Shown here piece by piece: positions 50,248-59,314 of a stretch of DNA of 64,000 nt. The notes under the pieces were generated by a model. The model worked only from the letters and a program-made list of their open reading frames with translations, made no database searches and had not been told where the DNA came from. The position numbers were made by a program, and so were the translations under genes. The stretch is from Chloroflexota bacterium. Lineage in GTDB: Bacteria > Chloroflexota > Anaerolineae > Anaerolineales > Villigracilaceae. Position 1 is the first letter of the stretch. The number at the start of each line of letters is the position of its first letter. The stretch lies in NCBI GenBank assembly GCA_016235445.1, contig JACRLB010000003.1, positions 1 through 64,000 of the forward strand. The letters run 5' to 3'.

Positions 50248-50286
50248 ACTGGGCGGGTGCAAATGCACCCGCCCAGTTTTTCTTTT
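50248..50286 (+). terminator. Second intrinsic terminator
   Basis: A near-perfect hairpin ACTGGGCGGGTGC/GCACCCGCCCAGT with loop AAAT and then TTTTTCTTTT. It lies inside a frame that would extend the next gene upstream, so it argues against that extension. Confidence 0.88.
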
Positions 50287-50327
50287 CATGCTACACTTGC
50301 CTGAACTCTGTAGCAGGAATTATCGGT

Positions 50328-51749
50328 GTGAATAATAAACTTCCCTTTTGGCTAAAATTTTTATACGGGTCGGGGGATTGGGGCATCGCCAGCATTGGCA
50401 TGATGCGTTCGATCTTCTACGCCTTGTACCTCACGGATGTGGTCGGCATCGAACCGCGCCTTGCCTCCATCGGCGCCCTTGTGGGAATTATTTGGGACGC
50501 CGTCAACGACCCCATCATCGGCACGCTAAGCGACCGCATGAAATCCAAACTTGGCCGCCGCCGCCCCTTCCTGTTGTGGTTTGCCTTTCCATTCGGGTTT
50601 AGTTTCGTCATGCTTTGGTCTGCGCCAAACTGGGAGAGCCAGATCGGCCTGCTGATTTATGTGACGCTTGCCTTCATGATCTCAGACACATTGACCACGC
50701 TCGTGGCAGTGCCGTATCTTTCCCTCACCCCCGAATTGACCCAGGACTACGACGAACGCACTTCCCTTTCCAGTTTTCGCACCGTGTTTCAATTATTATC
50801 CGCCATGACCGTTGTCATCACCGCCCCCATGATCGTGGATGCGATCATCATTGGCGGCGGCTCGCAACAGCAGGGATTCATCGCCGCTGGCGCAATCTTC
50901 GGCGCCATTGGCTCCCTTCCACTTTTCTTCATTGGCTTGTTCGTGCGCGAGCGTTTTGCATCGGAGGAACAGGAGCAGGAAACGATTCCCTTCCGTGAGA
51001 CCATGCGCCTCGCCTGGCAGAATATTCCCTTCCGCTACGCGGCGGGAATTTACATGTTCAACTGGTCGGCAGTGGATATGGTCGCCGTCACCTTCCCCTT
51101 CTTTCTTCTGTATTGGGTGGCGCAGGGCAACCTGCTGGCCAAGATCAACATCCTCGGTGTAGACCTCGCGCTCGAATCTGCCTTCTTCGGTGTGCTGATG
51201 CTGTCCTGCGTTTTATTCGTTCCGTTCTGGCTGTGGTTTGCAAAACGGCGCAATAAAATCCAGGCATACATCGTTGGCATGTCAGCGTGGATCATTGTGC
51301 AGGCTATGATCTTCACCATCCAACCTGGCGACACCCCATACCTGCTGACCATCGCCGCGCTGGCGGGCATCGGCGTTTCTGCCGCCTATATTCTCCCCGA
51401 CTCCATTTTGCCCGACGTGATCGAATGGGACGAACTCCGCACACGCCGCAGGCAGGAGGGCATTTACTACGGCATCCGCACCCTCATCCGCAAATTGACG
51501 GGGGCTGGAGTCATCTTTGTCACACTCCAGGTTCTGGGCTGGTCGGGCTATCAATCCCCGCCTGAGAATGTGACCCAATTCACCCAGCCCGATTCCGCAC
51601 TCCTCGCCATCCGCCTGATGGTTTCATTTATCGGCGTGGCAATTTTGTTGGGCACGATCATCCTCGCCTGGTCCTATCCGCTTTCACGCGAAAAATATAC
51701 ACGGATTCAAAAACTGCTGGCAATTCGGCGTGAGGAAGCAAAAAAATAA
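50328..51749 (+). CDS. GPH-family sugar/cation symporter (MFS)
   Basis: A 473-residue inner-membrane transporter with 12 helices of the glycoside-pentoside-hexuronide:cation symporter family. Marks include YGSGDWGIASIGMM, GIIWDAVNDPIIGTLSDRMKSKLGRRRPFLLW, TLVAVPYLSLTPELTQDYDERTSLSSFR and the C-terminal DVIEWDELRTRRRQEGIYYG. The start is GTG at 50328, following CAGGAATT. An in-frame start at 50214 would read through the terminator at 50248-50286 and is rejected. The sugar is unknown. AAATAA ends the gene, and no operon partner is clear. Confidence 0.87.
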   Translation: MNNKLPFWLKFLYGSGDWGIASIGMMRSIFYALYLTDVVGIEPRLASIGALVGIIWDAVNDPIIGTLSDRMKSKLGRRRPFLLWFAFPFGFSFVMLWSAPNWESQIGLLIYVTLAFMISDTLTTLVAVPYLSLTPELTQDYDERTSLSSFRTVFQLLSAMTVVITAPMIVDAIIIGGGSQQQGFIAAGAIFGAIGSLPLFFIGLFVRERFASEEQEQETIPFRETMRLAWQNIPFRYAAGIYMFNWSAVDMVAVTFPFFLLYWVAQGNLLAKINILGVDLALESAFFGVLMLSCVLFVPFWLWFAKRRNKIQAYIVGMSAWIIVQAMIFTIQPGDTPYLLTIAALAGIGVSAAYILPDSILPDVIEWDELRTRRRQEGIYYGIRTLIRKLTGAGVIFVTLQVLGWSGYQSPPENVTQFTQPDSALLAIRLMVSFIGVAILLGTIILAWSYPLSREKYTRIQKLLAIRREEAKK

Positions 51750-51797
51750 AGGGGAATTTGAGAAGATAATGAATTAACCTCTGATAAGGAGGATGAC

Positions 51798-52361
51798 ATG
51801 GTTGTTCGTAACTATCTGCTGCTCTTGATCTTGGGGGTTTGGATTTTCGCCGAAACCGGTTGTACTCCTAATGTTACACCAACCATTCATGCGACCTTCA
51901 CGGTTCAACAAGCGCCGACTGCCACAGCGTTTATAGAGATGCCGGAAATATCAAACCCGCTCGTCCAGGCTGAAGGCGAAAGTGTGGAGGAATTTGTCGT
52001 TCGAATAGCGGCCCGAAGAATTATCAACAAACGCCCCTTTCTTATAGTTCTCTCTCAGATGGAAAACAAAAACAATTTTTGGTTTGGCGTCTCTCCAGAA
52101 GTAAAGGATAAGGAAAAGTGCTGGCTTTACGAAGTTGATTCGGTGCGGCAATGTGCAAACGAAGATATACAAAACAAACTTAATGACAACGAATTTCCCA
52201 AAATATTTTTCGCCTTTGCCTACTCGAACTCTACAGAAAAATTGTATATCCTGGATTATCATCATCCCTGGGTCGAGGAGGATTCGGTGGACGGTTATCG
52301 GCTTGTCATCGAATTCCAGGGTGACAAATGGATTGAAAAATCCATTGCATCCGTGTATTAA
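51798..52361 (+). CDS. Hypothetical lipoprotein
   Basis: A 187-residue protein with a signal peptide and lipobox AETGC, a short Thr/Pro-rich linker, and a globular part with a VEEFVVRIAARRIINKRPFLIVLS helix-strand start and WIEKSIASVY at the end. Two Cys (KCWLYEV, RQCANED) may form a disulfide. No family is recognised. AAGGAGG lies 6 bases before the ATG. A hairpin (52366-52410) follows the stop. Confidence 0.65.
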   Translation: MVVRNYLLLLILGVWIFAETGCTPNVTPTIHATFTVQQAPTATAFIEMPEISNPLVQAEGESVEEFVVRIAARRIINKRPFLIVLSQMENKNNFWFGVSPEVKDKEKCWLYEVDSVRQCANEDIQNKLNDNEFPKIFFAFAYSNSTEKLYILDYHHPWVEEDSVDGYRLVIEFQGDKWIEKSIASVY

Positions 52362-52365
52362 TCTA

Positions 52366-52410
52366 AAAACAAACTCCTCTCGAAAGATCAATTCGGAGGG
52401 AGCTTGTTTA
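52366..52410. terminator. Bidirectional terminator-like hairpin
   Basis: AAACAAACTCC faces GGAGCTTGTTT with inner CGAA/TTCG pairing. It separates the plus-strand lipoprotein gene from the minus-strand mutase gene. Confidence 0.6.
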
Positions 52411-52427
52411 ACTTGTAACTTGTAACT

Positions 52428-54107
52428 CTAGATCATCGCCCGCTCTTCATACTTCCCAAACACCTTCGTCATCACCCCAACGATCTCACCCAGCGTGCAA
52501 TACGCATGGACACATTCCATGATATACGGCATGGTGTTCTCTGTCCCCTCGCAGGCAATTCGCAATCTATCCAGAGTTTGTCCCACCCGTCCGCTGTCAC
52601 GCGTCTTGCGGACTTCGTTCAAACGCGCCACCTGTTTTTCATAACCGTTCGGGTCCATTCTCAAAATCGGCACGCTCAACGGTTTATTCTCCGCGTACGC
52701 ATTCACGCCCACGATCTTGCGGATGCCTTTATCGATCTCGCGCTGATAGCGATACGCCGCGTCGGATATTTCACTTTGGAAGAATCCCCGTTCAATGGAT
52801 GGGATTACGCCGCCGAATTCCTGAATGCGGGCGAAGTAGTCATACGCCTCTTTCTCCATTCGGTCTGTTTGCGCTTCGACGAAGAAACTACCCCCAAGCG
52901 GATCCACGGTATTCGTCACGCCAGATTCCTCGGCGATGATCTGCTGGGTACGCAAAGCAATCGTCACCGAATGTTCAGACGGCAAAGCCAGCGCTTCATC
53001 CATCGAGTTGGTGTGCAAACTTTGTGTGCCGCCCAAAACCGCCGCCAACGCTTGCAACGCCACACGGACGACGTTGTTCTCTGGCTGTTGCGCCGTCAAT
53101 GAGACGCCAGCCGTTTGCGTGTGAAAACGCAGCAACCACGAGCGCGGATTTTTCGCCTTGAATGTCTCGCGCATCTCGCGCGCCCAAATACGGCGGGCGG
53201 CGCGGTATTTCGCAATTTCTTCAAAGAAGTCATTATGCGCGTTGAAGAAGAAGGACAAGCGCGGAGCAAACTCGTCCACGTCCATGCCGCGTTCAATTCC
53301 CCAGCGGACGTATTCCATGCCGTCCGCCAGCGTGAACGCGAGTTCCTGCGCGGCGGTCGAACCCGCCTCACGGATGTGATACCCGCTGATCGAGATCGTA
53401 TTCCACTGTGGAACGTTCTGCGCGCCGAATTCCATCGTGTCCACAACGAGTCTCATGGATGGTTCGGGCGGGAAGATAAATTCCTTTTGCGCGATAAACT
53501 CTTTGAGAATATCGTTCTGGGTGGTGCCGCGCAGTTGATCGAGTCTCAGCCCCTGCTTTTCAGCGGCGGCAAGATACATGGCCCAGATGATCGCGGCAGG
53601 TGAGTTGATGGTCATGCTGGATGAAACTTTGTCGAGCGGAATTCCATCCAGCAGGATTTCCATATCTTTCAACGAAGAGATCGCCACGCCGCACTTTCCA
53701 AACTCACCCAGAGCTTCGGGTTGGTCGGTGTCATAGCCCATCAAAGTGGCCAGGTCGAAGGCAATGCTCAGGCCTGTCTGACCTTGCTCCAGCAGGTATT
53801 TGAAGCGGGCGTTCGTTTCTTCCGCAGTGCCAAAGCCCGCAAACATTCGCATCGTCCACAGTTTGGAGCGGTGAAGCGTCGGGTGGACTCCTCTTGTGTA
53901 GGGGTATTCGCCTGGAAGGCCAAGCGTTTCGTCGTAATCATTTTCTGCAATATCGAGCGGGGTATAAAGTCTGTTGATCGGTTCGGAGGAGGTAGTGATA
54001 AATTCTTCGGAGCGTTCGGGCAGTTGCGATAAAGCTTTTTTGAGGGAGTTCTCTTCCCATGTGGAAAGCGACTTTTTCAATTCATCGATTTTCTTTTTAT
54101 CGTACAT
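52428..54107 (-). CDS. Methylmalonyl-CoA mutase large subunit (acyl-CoA mutase catalytic subunit)
   Basis: A 559-residue protein covering the TIM-barrel catalytic part of methylmalonyl-CoA mutase (archaeal-type, without the C-terminal B12 domain, which must be a separate subunit elsewhere). Recognised from [90 protein letters not shown] and [17 protein letters not shown]. It interconverts methylmalonyl-CoA and succinyl-CoA or a related acyl-CoA pair such as isobutyryl-CoA. The start [12 protein letters not shown] at 54107 has AAAGGAGA; the longer upstream frame was rejected. Confidence 0.9.
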   Translation of the reverse strand: MYDKKKIDELKKSLSTWEENSLKKALSQLPERSEEFITTSSEPINRLYTPLDIAENDYDETLGLPGEYPYTRGVHPTLHRSKLWTMRMFAGFGTAEETNARFKYLLEQGQTGLSIAFDLATLMGYDTDQPEALGEFGKCGVAISSLKDMEILLDGIPLDKVSSSMTINSPAAIIWAMYLAAAEKQGLRLDQLRGTTQNDILKEFIAQKEFIFPPEPSMRLVVDTMEFGAQNVPQWNTISISGYHIREAGSTAAQELAFTLADGMEYVRWGIERGMDVDEFAPRLSFFFNAHNDFFEEIAKYRAARRIWAREMRETFKAKNPRSWLLRFHTQTAGVSLTAQQPENNVVRVALQALAAVLGGTQSLHTNSMDEALALPSEHSVTIALRTQQIIAEESGVTNTVDPLGGSFFVEAQTDRMEKEAYDYFARIQEFGGVIPSIERGFFQSEISDAAYRYQREIDKGIRKIVGVNAYAENKPLSVPILRMDPNGYEKQVARLNEVRKTRDSGRVGQTLDRLRIACEGTENTMPYIMECVHAYCTLGEIVGVMTKVFGKYEERAMI

Positions 54108-54369
54108 GGCATCTCCTTTGGCGATTGGAATTATAACCGCCTCCATCTTCCTCCCCCAAATTCCGACGAACTTCAGTCGCATTGTATGCATGCAAAGGGT
54201 GTCAGCATTCCCCTTTTCCCTCACCCCAAGTATGAAGACTTTTCGCCGTGTCGACTCCCCCCTCTCCCTGAGGGACGTGTGCCCGTAAGGGTAGAGGGCA
54301 GGGTGAGGGGTGTTCACAGCCCAGCGAACAATCTACCTCCCCTACTCGATTTTATAAAGGTAATCACTT
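54108..54369. repeat. Spacer between divergent genes
   Basis: TTTTCCCTCACCCC at about 54210 and AGGGTGAGGGGTG at about 54299 are opposed, with an inner CCCTCTCCCTGAGG/AGAGGG pairing. A relative of the inner part occurs at 57810-57842 before radA. No gene. Confidence 0.45.
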
Positions 54370-54897
54370 ATGCCCCGCTTCGAAATTGACGTAGACCCAT
54401 GTGACCATCTAACCGCAGACGCCATTGGCAAACCAGGCCAGCGCGTTTTTTATTTACAAGCCTACCAGGAACAGCGCACCATTACGGTGATTATCGAAAA
54501 AGCGCAGTTGCTTTCGCTTGCCATCGGCATCGAGCAATTCCTCGCCCAACTCAACCTGCAAAACCCCGAACTGGAAGAAGCCTCCGGTGATTTTGTGGAA
54601 GATGTCATGCGCATCAACCCGCCCGTAGACCCGCTCTTTCGCGCTGGTGAGATCGGCCTCGGCTACGACAAAGACCGCGACCGCGTTGTCATCTTCGCCA
54701 AGGAATTGCTCACCGAAGAAGCCGACCCCGAGTCTGCGGCCCAAATCCGCTTTTGGGCAACACGCACACAACTCCGTCAACTCGCCCGCTGGGGACAAGA
54801 CGTTGCCTCGCACGGACGCCCTGTTTGCCCGCAATGCGGCCAGCCAATGGAACCCGAAGGACATTTCTGCCCAAAGAAGAACGGGCATCTGGCGTAA
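54370..54897 (+). CDS. DUF3090-family protein with C-terminal zinc ribbon
   Basis: A 175-residue protein of the DUF3090/TIGR03847 family known from Actinobacteria. Its body reads QRVFYLQAYQEQRTITVIIEKAQLLSLAIGIEQFLAQL and FRAGEIGLGYDKDRDRVVIFAKE, and it ends in a Cys-rich finger, CPQCGQPMEPEGHFCPKKNGH, likely a zinc ribbon. Adjacent is the SCO1664-type kinase-like gene, the same neighbourhood reported from Actinobacteria. Function unknown. Confidence 0.85.
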   Translation: MPRFEIDVDPCDHLTADAIGKPGQRVFYLQAYQEQRTITVIIEKAQLLSLAIGIEQFLAQLNLQNPELEEASGDFVEDVMRINPPVDPLFRAGEIGLGYDKDRDRVVIFAKELLTEEADPESAAQIRFWATRTQLRQLARWGQDVASHGRPVCPQCGQPMEPEGHFCPKKNGHLA

Positions 54898-54982
54898 TAG
54901 TTTGAAAGTTTACAAGTTGAAGGTTATAGCTTTCAACCTGCAACCTGTAACTCGTAACCTGTAACTTGCACTTCCATTCTCC

Positions 54983-55693
54983 ATGACCCCACAGAATCCC
55001 CAAACAATCCAAACCGCCCTCACCCACGGCGAATACCAACTCAAAGGCCAGTTCATGCTTGGCTCCAATTACACCTTCTTCGTGGATGTACATCACGAAG
55101 GTGAAACCTATCAGGCCGTGTACAAGCCCAGCAAAGGCGAACAGCCGCTTTGGGACTTCCCCGATAACACCCTGGCCCTGCGCGAAGTTGCCGCCTATCA
55201 CCTCAGCGAAGCGCTTGGCTTTCACATCGTCCCCTTCACCATCTATCGCGAAGACGGCCCCTACGGCCCTGGCTCTCTCCAGCGCTACATTGATTACGAT
55301 GTTGAATATCACTACTTCAACTTCACCATCACAGACAAAGAAAAACTCCGCCCCGTCGTTCTCTTCGATCTCCTCGCCAACAACGCCGACCGCAAAGGCA
55401 GTCACGTTTTCTTTGAAGATGAAACCCGCAAACTCTTCGCCATCGATCACGGGATATGCTTCCACGAAGAGGACAAACTCCGCACCGTGATCTGGGACTT
55501 TGCCAGCCAGCAGATTCCTGACGACTTGCTCGCGCCTCTTTCCCAAACGGACAGTTGGTCTGCCGTCTTTGAAAATTACCTCAGCCCAAACGAGGTCTCG
55601 GCGCTGCAAGCCCGCGCCAAAATTTTATGCGCCACCAAAACGTTCCCCCGCCCACTGCAAGGACGCAGGGCGTATCCATATCCCCCCGTGTAA
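54983..55693 (+). CDS. SCO1664-family kinase-like protein
   Basis: A 236-residue protein of the TIGR03843/SCO1664 family, distantly related to phosphatidylinositol 3/4-kinase-type folds. Motifs include YQAVYKPSKGEQPLWDFP (ATP-binding lysine region), LFDLLANNADRKGSHVFF with the catalytic N-D-R, and AIDHGICFHEEDKLRT with D-H-G. It follows the DUF3090 gene by 85 bases. In Actinobacteria the pair lies near cofactor genes. Catalytic activity is inferred from motifs only. The MITE at 55707 begins 14 bases after its stop. Confidence 0.85.
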   Translation: MTPQNPQTIQTALTHGEYQLKGQFMLGSNYTFFVDVHHEGETYQAVYKPSKGEQPLWDFPDNTLALREVAAYHLSEALGFHIVPFTIYREDGPYGPGSLQRYIDYDVEYHYFNFTITDKEKLRPVVLFDLLANNADRKGSHVFFEDETRKLFAIDHGICFHEEDKLRTVIWDFASQQIPDDLLAPLSQTDSWSAVFENYLSPNEVSALQARAKILCATKTFPRPLQGRRAYPYPPV

Positions 55694-55706
55694 CGGAAAC
55701 AAGTAA

Positions 55707-55819
55707 ATAGGACCTACGCAAGACCACAAGAATTGCCGCGAATTTCGCGAATTTGCACGAATTATTTAAGAAATTCGCGAAATTCGCGGCTAAAAGATTT
55801 TGAACTGCGTAAGTTCTAT
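55707..55819. mobile_element. MITE with 14-bp terminal repeats and 10-bp target duplication
   Basis: Termini ATAGGACCTACGCA (55707-55720) and TGCGTAAGTTCTAT (55806-55819) are inverted repeats. Inside is a hairpin with perfect 20-bp arms GCCGCGAATTTCGCGAATTT and its complement (55735-55754 and 55771-55790). The 10-bp direct repeat AAACAAGTAA flanks it at 55697-55706 and 55820-55829. There is no coding sequence, so it must be moved by a transposase elsewhere. Confidence 0.85.
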
Positions 55820-55917
55820 AAACAAGTAACACGGGAACACATGCGTTAACAACGCAACACGTAACACACCCTATTCATCCTTTATCCTTCATCATTCAAC
55901 CTTTCTTAGGAGTCCCA

Positions 55918-56958
55918 ATGCACTACAAACTCGCACTCATCGGTTTCGGAAACGTCGCCCGCGCGCTGGCCAAGCTGCTCGTCCGCAAGCAAGATTTGCT
56001 CAAATCCAAATATGACGTCACCTTTTCATTCACGGGCATCTCCACGGGCAGTCACGGATTCGCCGTCAACCCCAACGGACTCGATATTCAAAAAGCCCTC
56101 GCACTCGTCGAAAGCGGGGAGGATATTTCAGTATTAAACAATCACCAATTACCAATTACCGATTCCCTCTCCGTCATTCAACACTCCCAGGCCAATATCA
56201 TGTTCGAGAACAGCCCCGTCAACACACAAACGGGACAACCCGCACTCGACCACATCCGCACGGCGTTGAATTTGGGGATGCACGCCATCACCGCCAACAA
56301 GGGACCTGTCGTCCACGGCTATCGTGAGTTGACCGCGCTGGCAAAGAGCAAGGGGAAAATGTTCAGGTTTGAGTCCGCTGTCTTGGGTGGCGCGCCAGTT
56401 TTCTCGGTCATGCGTGAGGCGTTCCCTCTGGCAGAGTTGACCTCCTTCAAAGGCATCTTCAACGCCACCACCAACGTTATCCTCTCTCTCATGGAGAATG
56501 GCGAGACGTATGACGATGCGGTCAAATACGCCCAGTCCATTGGACTGGCAGAGACAGACCCCACCAACGATGTGGACGGTTGGGATGCGGCTATCAAAGT
56601 CGCCGCGCTGGTGACGGTGTTGTGGGATACGCCGATGACACCACAGCAGGTGAACCCCACAGGCATTCGCGGCATCACGCCTGAAATGATCGCCACGGCA
56701 AAGGCTGAGGGCAAGCGTTATAAATTGGTTTGTTCTGCCGAAAAAATTGGAGATAAAGTGGATGCCAGCGTTTCCCCGCAATTGGTGGACTCAACTTCCT
56801 CGCTCTATGGAATGATGAACTCCAGCACAGGCGTCACCTTCCGCACCGATGTGATTTTGGATTACTCGATTACCCTTTCCGAAAAGCCCGACATGAAGGG
56901 CGGCCCTCTTGAAACGGCCTACGGTTTGTTCGCAGATTTCGTGAATGTTGTGAAGTAA
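55918..56958 (+). CDS. hom: Homoserine dehydrogenase
   Basis: A 346-residue enzyme that reduces aspartate semialdehyde to homoserine in threonine/methionine/isoleucine synthesis. The Rossmann motif is ALIGFGNVARALAKLL. The substrate domain has HAITANKGPVVHGYRELTALA, the catalytic-region FESAVLGGAPVFSVMREAFP, GIFNATTNVILSLMENG and GLAETDPTNDVDGWDAAIKVA. No ACT or aspartokinase domain is fused. TTAGGAG lies 7 bases before the ATG. It is followed by a strong terminator at 56967-57006. Confidence 0.92.
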   Translation: MHYKLALIGFGNVARALAKLLVRKQDLLKSKYDVTFSFTGISTGSHGFAVNPNGLDIQKALALVESGEDISVLNNHQLPITDSLSVIQHSQANIMFENSPVNTQTGQPALDHIRTALNLGMHAITANKGPVVHGYRELTALAKSKGKMFRFESAVLGGAPVFSVMREAFPLAELTSFKGIFNATTNVILSLMENGETYDDAVKYAQSIGLAETDPTNDVDGWDAAIKVAALVTVLWDTPMTPQQVNPTGIRGITPEMIATAKAEGKRYKLVCSAEKIGDKVDASVSPQLVDSTSSLYGMMNSSTGVTFRTDVILDYSITLSEKPDMKGGPLETAYGLFADFVNVVK

Positions 56959-56966
56959 TTTGTTTG

Positions 56967-57006
56967 AAAAACCTCCGAGGTCTTGAAGACCTCGGAGGTT
57001 TTTTTA
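56967..57006. terminator. Intrinsic terminator between convergent genes
   Basis: The stem AACCTCCGAGGTCT/AGACCTCGGAGGTT is followed by seven T on the plus strand, and the minus strand reads AAAAAC before its stem. It serves hom and the minus-strand gene at 57004. Confidence 0.9.
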
Positions 57007-57336
57007 TCGTTTTCCTTCTGCAATTTGAAGGGACGCCGCCTTTTGCTGTTTGTATTTTCGCGTGGGCATTTGATCCATCAGTTTGATCAAAGAACGCAGC
57101 GCCTCGTTGACTGATTCCGAATCTGGGAAGTATTCAAGAACATCGGGCGCAAGCAAAACGGTCCCTTCTGAAAGGGTGTAATGATTGACCGCAACCCTCC
57201 CATCGGCTTTTCTTACATGGGTCGTATACCCTTTATCCAAAGGACGGTAAAACTTGCCGCGCTCAGCTTTGCTGAAATCATATTCTGAACGCATTTCCGC
57301 TTTTCCATCATCCCATTCAAATTCAGAGTTTTCCAT
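57004..57336 (-). CDS. Small hypothetical protein, antitoxin-like
   Basis: A 110-residue charged protein. The start EYDFSKAERGKFYRPLDKGYTTHV resembles a family of small proteins annotated as antitoxin components in cyanobacteria and Chloroflexota, and the C-terminal LRSLIKLMDQMPTRKYKQQK is helical. No toxin gene is found beside it, so it may be a solitary antitoxin or an unrelated protein. The start is not strongly supported. Confidence 0.5.
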   Translation of the reverse strand: MENSEFEWDDGKAEMRSEYDFSKAERGKFYRPLDKGYTTHVRKADGRVAVNHYTLSEGTVLLAPDVLEYFPDSESVNEALRSLIKLMDQMPTRKYKQQKAASLQIAEGKR

Positions 57337-57374
57337 AATGGTTGCTTTTTTGAATTATACCCTGCCGCAACTCT

Positions 57375-57722
57375 CTAACTGACCAGTACAATCACCAACG
57401 CCAAAATAGCGGGGACGGCTTGCAAGTAAAAAATGCGCTTGCTCACAGTCATTGCGCCGAAGATGCCTGCGATGATGACACAGCTCAGGAAGAAAATTTT
57501 CACCGCATCTCCCGCGAAGATTCCCCAGATGAGGCCAGCGGCGAGGAAGCCGTTGTACAGTCCCTGATTCATGGCGAGGGTTTTTGATTGCTTGGCAAAC
57601 TCCTCGGTCATGCGGAAGGACTTCATCCCGCGCGGCTTGTCCCATTGGAACATTTCGAGGTAGAGGAAGTACAGGTGTAAGAGGGCAACGATACCGATAA
57701 GAATATTCGCGATCAGGTTCAT
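57375..57722 (-). CDS. DUF1304 membrane protein
   Basis: A 115-residue protein with four membrane helices, matching DUF1304 (the E. coli YqjF/YhgE-like small membrane proteins). Recognisable parts are VALLHLYFLYLEMFQWDKPRG, AMNQGLYNGFLAAGLIWG and VIIAGIFGAMTVSKRIFYLQAVPA. Function unknown. AGGAG lies 6 bases upstream. It is divergent from radA. Confidence 0.82.
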   Translation of the reverse strand: MNLIANILIGIVALLHLYFLYLEMFQWDKPRGMKSFRMTEEFAKQSKTLAMNQGLYNGFLAAGLIWGIFAGDAVKIFFLSCVIIAGIFGAMTVSKRIFYLQAVPAILALVIVLVS

Positions 57723-57847
57723 ATTTTTTCTCCTATGTAAAAGTGACTGTCACCTGAGTATAGCACGCCTATAAAAACAGAACAAAAATTCTGTTATACT
57801 GCCTTTATCTCACCCCAGCCCCTCTCCTGCAAGAGAGGGGGGAGTAA

Positions 57848-59254
57848 ATGAATATGGCAAAAACAAAAGTTCACACACGCTACGTCTGCCAGCAATGCGG
57901 GCGTGTTTCTGCAAGTTACATGGGCAAATGCCCGCAGTGCAGTTCGTTCAACAGCATGGTGGAAGAAGTTGTCCACGATGAGCCTGTTGCGAAGGGAGCG
58001 GGAACCGTCAGAGGGCTGACAGGCCGCTCGATTCCGCGTCCCATTTCCGAGGTCGGGGGTGAGGCGGAGGATCGCATCCACCTGCCGATTGGCGAATTTG
58101 CGCGAGTCCTTGGCGGCGGTATCGTGCCGGGTTCCATCGTCCTCGTGGGCGGTGACCCGGGCATTGGCAAATCCACGCTCATGCTGCAAATGGCGATGGA
58201 GATGGCGAAGACCCAGCGCGTGCTGTATGTTTCGGGCGAGGAGTCGGAGCGGCAGATCAAGATGCGCGCGGTGCGTTTGGTTAATGGGACGAAGGAACTC
58301 CCGAAAAATCTTTTGCTGGTGACGGAGACGAATCTTGAGGTGATTTTGAATCACGTCCGCGATTCAAAACCTGACCTGTTGATTGTTGACTCGATCCAGA
58401 CAGTTTATTTATCTGACATGGATTCGTCGGCGGGGTCGGTTTCGCAGGTGCGCGAGTGTTCATCTCATTTGCGTGAGTTGGCGAAGTCGTCTGGGATTTC
58501 CGTGTTCATGATCGGGCATGTGACCAAGGACGGCGCGATTGCGGGCCCGCGTGTGCTCGAGCATATTGTGGACACGGTTTTATATTTGGAAGGTGATAGA
58601 TTCCAGGCGTATCGTCTACTGCGCTCGGTGAAGAATCGTTTCGGCGCGACAGCGGAAGTGGGCGTGTTTGAAATGCGCGAAGGCGGCTTGATGGAAGTGA
58701 CCAATCCATCCGAAGCATTTCTCGCCGAGAGATTGGTGAACGCGGCTGGTTCTGCCATTGCAGTGACGATGGAAGGGACGCGCCCCATCCTCGTCGAAAT
58801 TCAGGGGCTGACTTCTCCGACGCAATTTGGCAATGCGCGCCGCACTCCCAACGGTGTGGACTTTAATCGTTTGCTTTTAATTACCGCAGTGCTCACCCGC
58901 CGTGTTGGATTGAAACTCGCGGAGCATGATGCCTTTGTCAACGTGGTGGGCGGCATTCAAATTGACGAACCCGCCGCAGACCTTGCCATCGCCGCCGCCA
59001 TCGCATCTTCATGGAAGGATGTGCCTATCCGTGCGGAAGCGGTGTTAATCGGTGAAATCGGTTTGGCGGGCGAGTTGCGTATGCCTGGTCAGATGGTTGC
59101 GCGTTTGCGCGAAGCTCAAAAGTTGGGATTCAAAGTTGCCATTGTTCCCAAGGCCATTCGCAAAGGTGAAGAATATCCCAAGGGAATCGAGATCATCGAA
59201 GTTCGCTCGTTGGATCAGGCGTTGGATGCGGCGTTGAAGAAGGGTAGGGATTAG
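57848..59254 (+). CDS. radA: DNA repair protein RadA
   Basis: A 468-residue RecA-like ATPase that promotes branch migration in recombinational repair. Domains: zinc finger YVCQQCGRVSASYMGKCPQC (residues about 11-31), Walker A GGDPGIGKS, KNRFG motif in RSVKNRFGATAEVG and a Lon-protease-like C-terminus (GGIQIDEPAADLAIAAAIASS). GGGGGGAG lies 5 bases before the ATG at 57848, which I prefer over the second ATG two codons later. Family length is normal. DUF2277 follows 60 bases after. Confidence 0.95.
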   Translation: MNMAKTKVHTRYVCQQCGRVSASYMGKCPQCSSFNSMVEEVVHDEPVAKGAGTVRGLTGRSIPRPISEVGGEAEDRIHLPIGEFARVLGGGIVPGSIVLVGGDPGIGKSTLMLQMAMEMAKTQRVLYVSGEESERQIKMRAVRLVNGTKELPKNLLLVTETNLEVILNHVRDSKPDLLIVDSIQTVYLSDMDSSAGSVSQVRECSSHLRELAKSSGISVFMIGHVTKDGAIAGPRVLEHIVDTVLYLEGDRFQAYRLLRSVKNRFGATAEVGVFEMREGGLMEVTNPSEAFLAERLVNAAGSAIAVTMEGTRPILVEIQGLTSPTQFGNARRTPNGVDFNRLLLITAVLTRRVGLKLAEHDAFVNVVGGIQIDEPAADLAIAAAIASSWKDVPIRAEAVLIGEIGLAGELRMPGQMVARLREAQKLGFKVAIVPKAIRKGEEYPKGIEIIEVRSLDQALDAALKKGRD

Positions 59255-59314
59255 TGGCTGGGGGAGGAGTTGGGGATTGGAGATTGGAGAATTAGAGATT
59301 GGTTGGAGGTAGTT

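Noticed and set aside
50214-50327. Longer N-terminus for the GPH transporter
   Set aside because: It would require translation through the strong terminator hairpin at 50248-50286.
54108-54317. Extended N-terminus of the mutase gene
   Set aside because: The added residues do not match the family, and the ATG at 54107 has AAAGGAGA in front.
57004-57336. Complete toxin-antitoxin system
   Set aside because: The small protein resembles an antitoxin, but no toxin-like gene is adjacent; DUF1304 next door is a membrane protein family.
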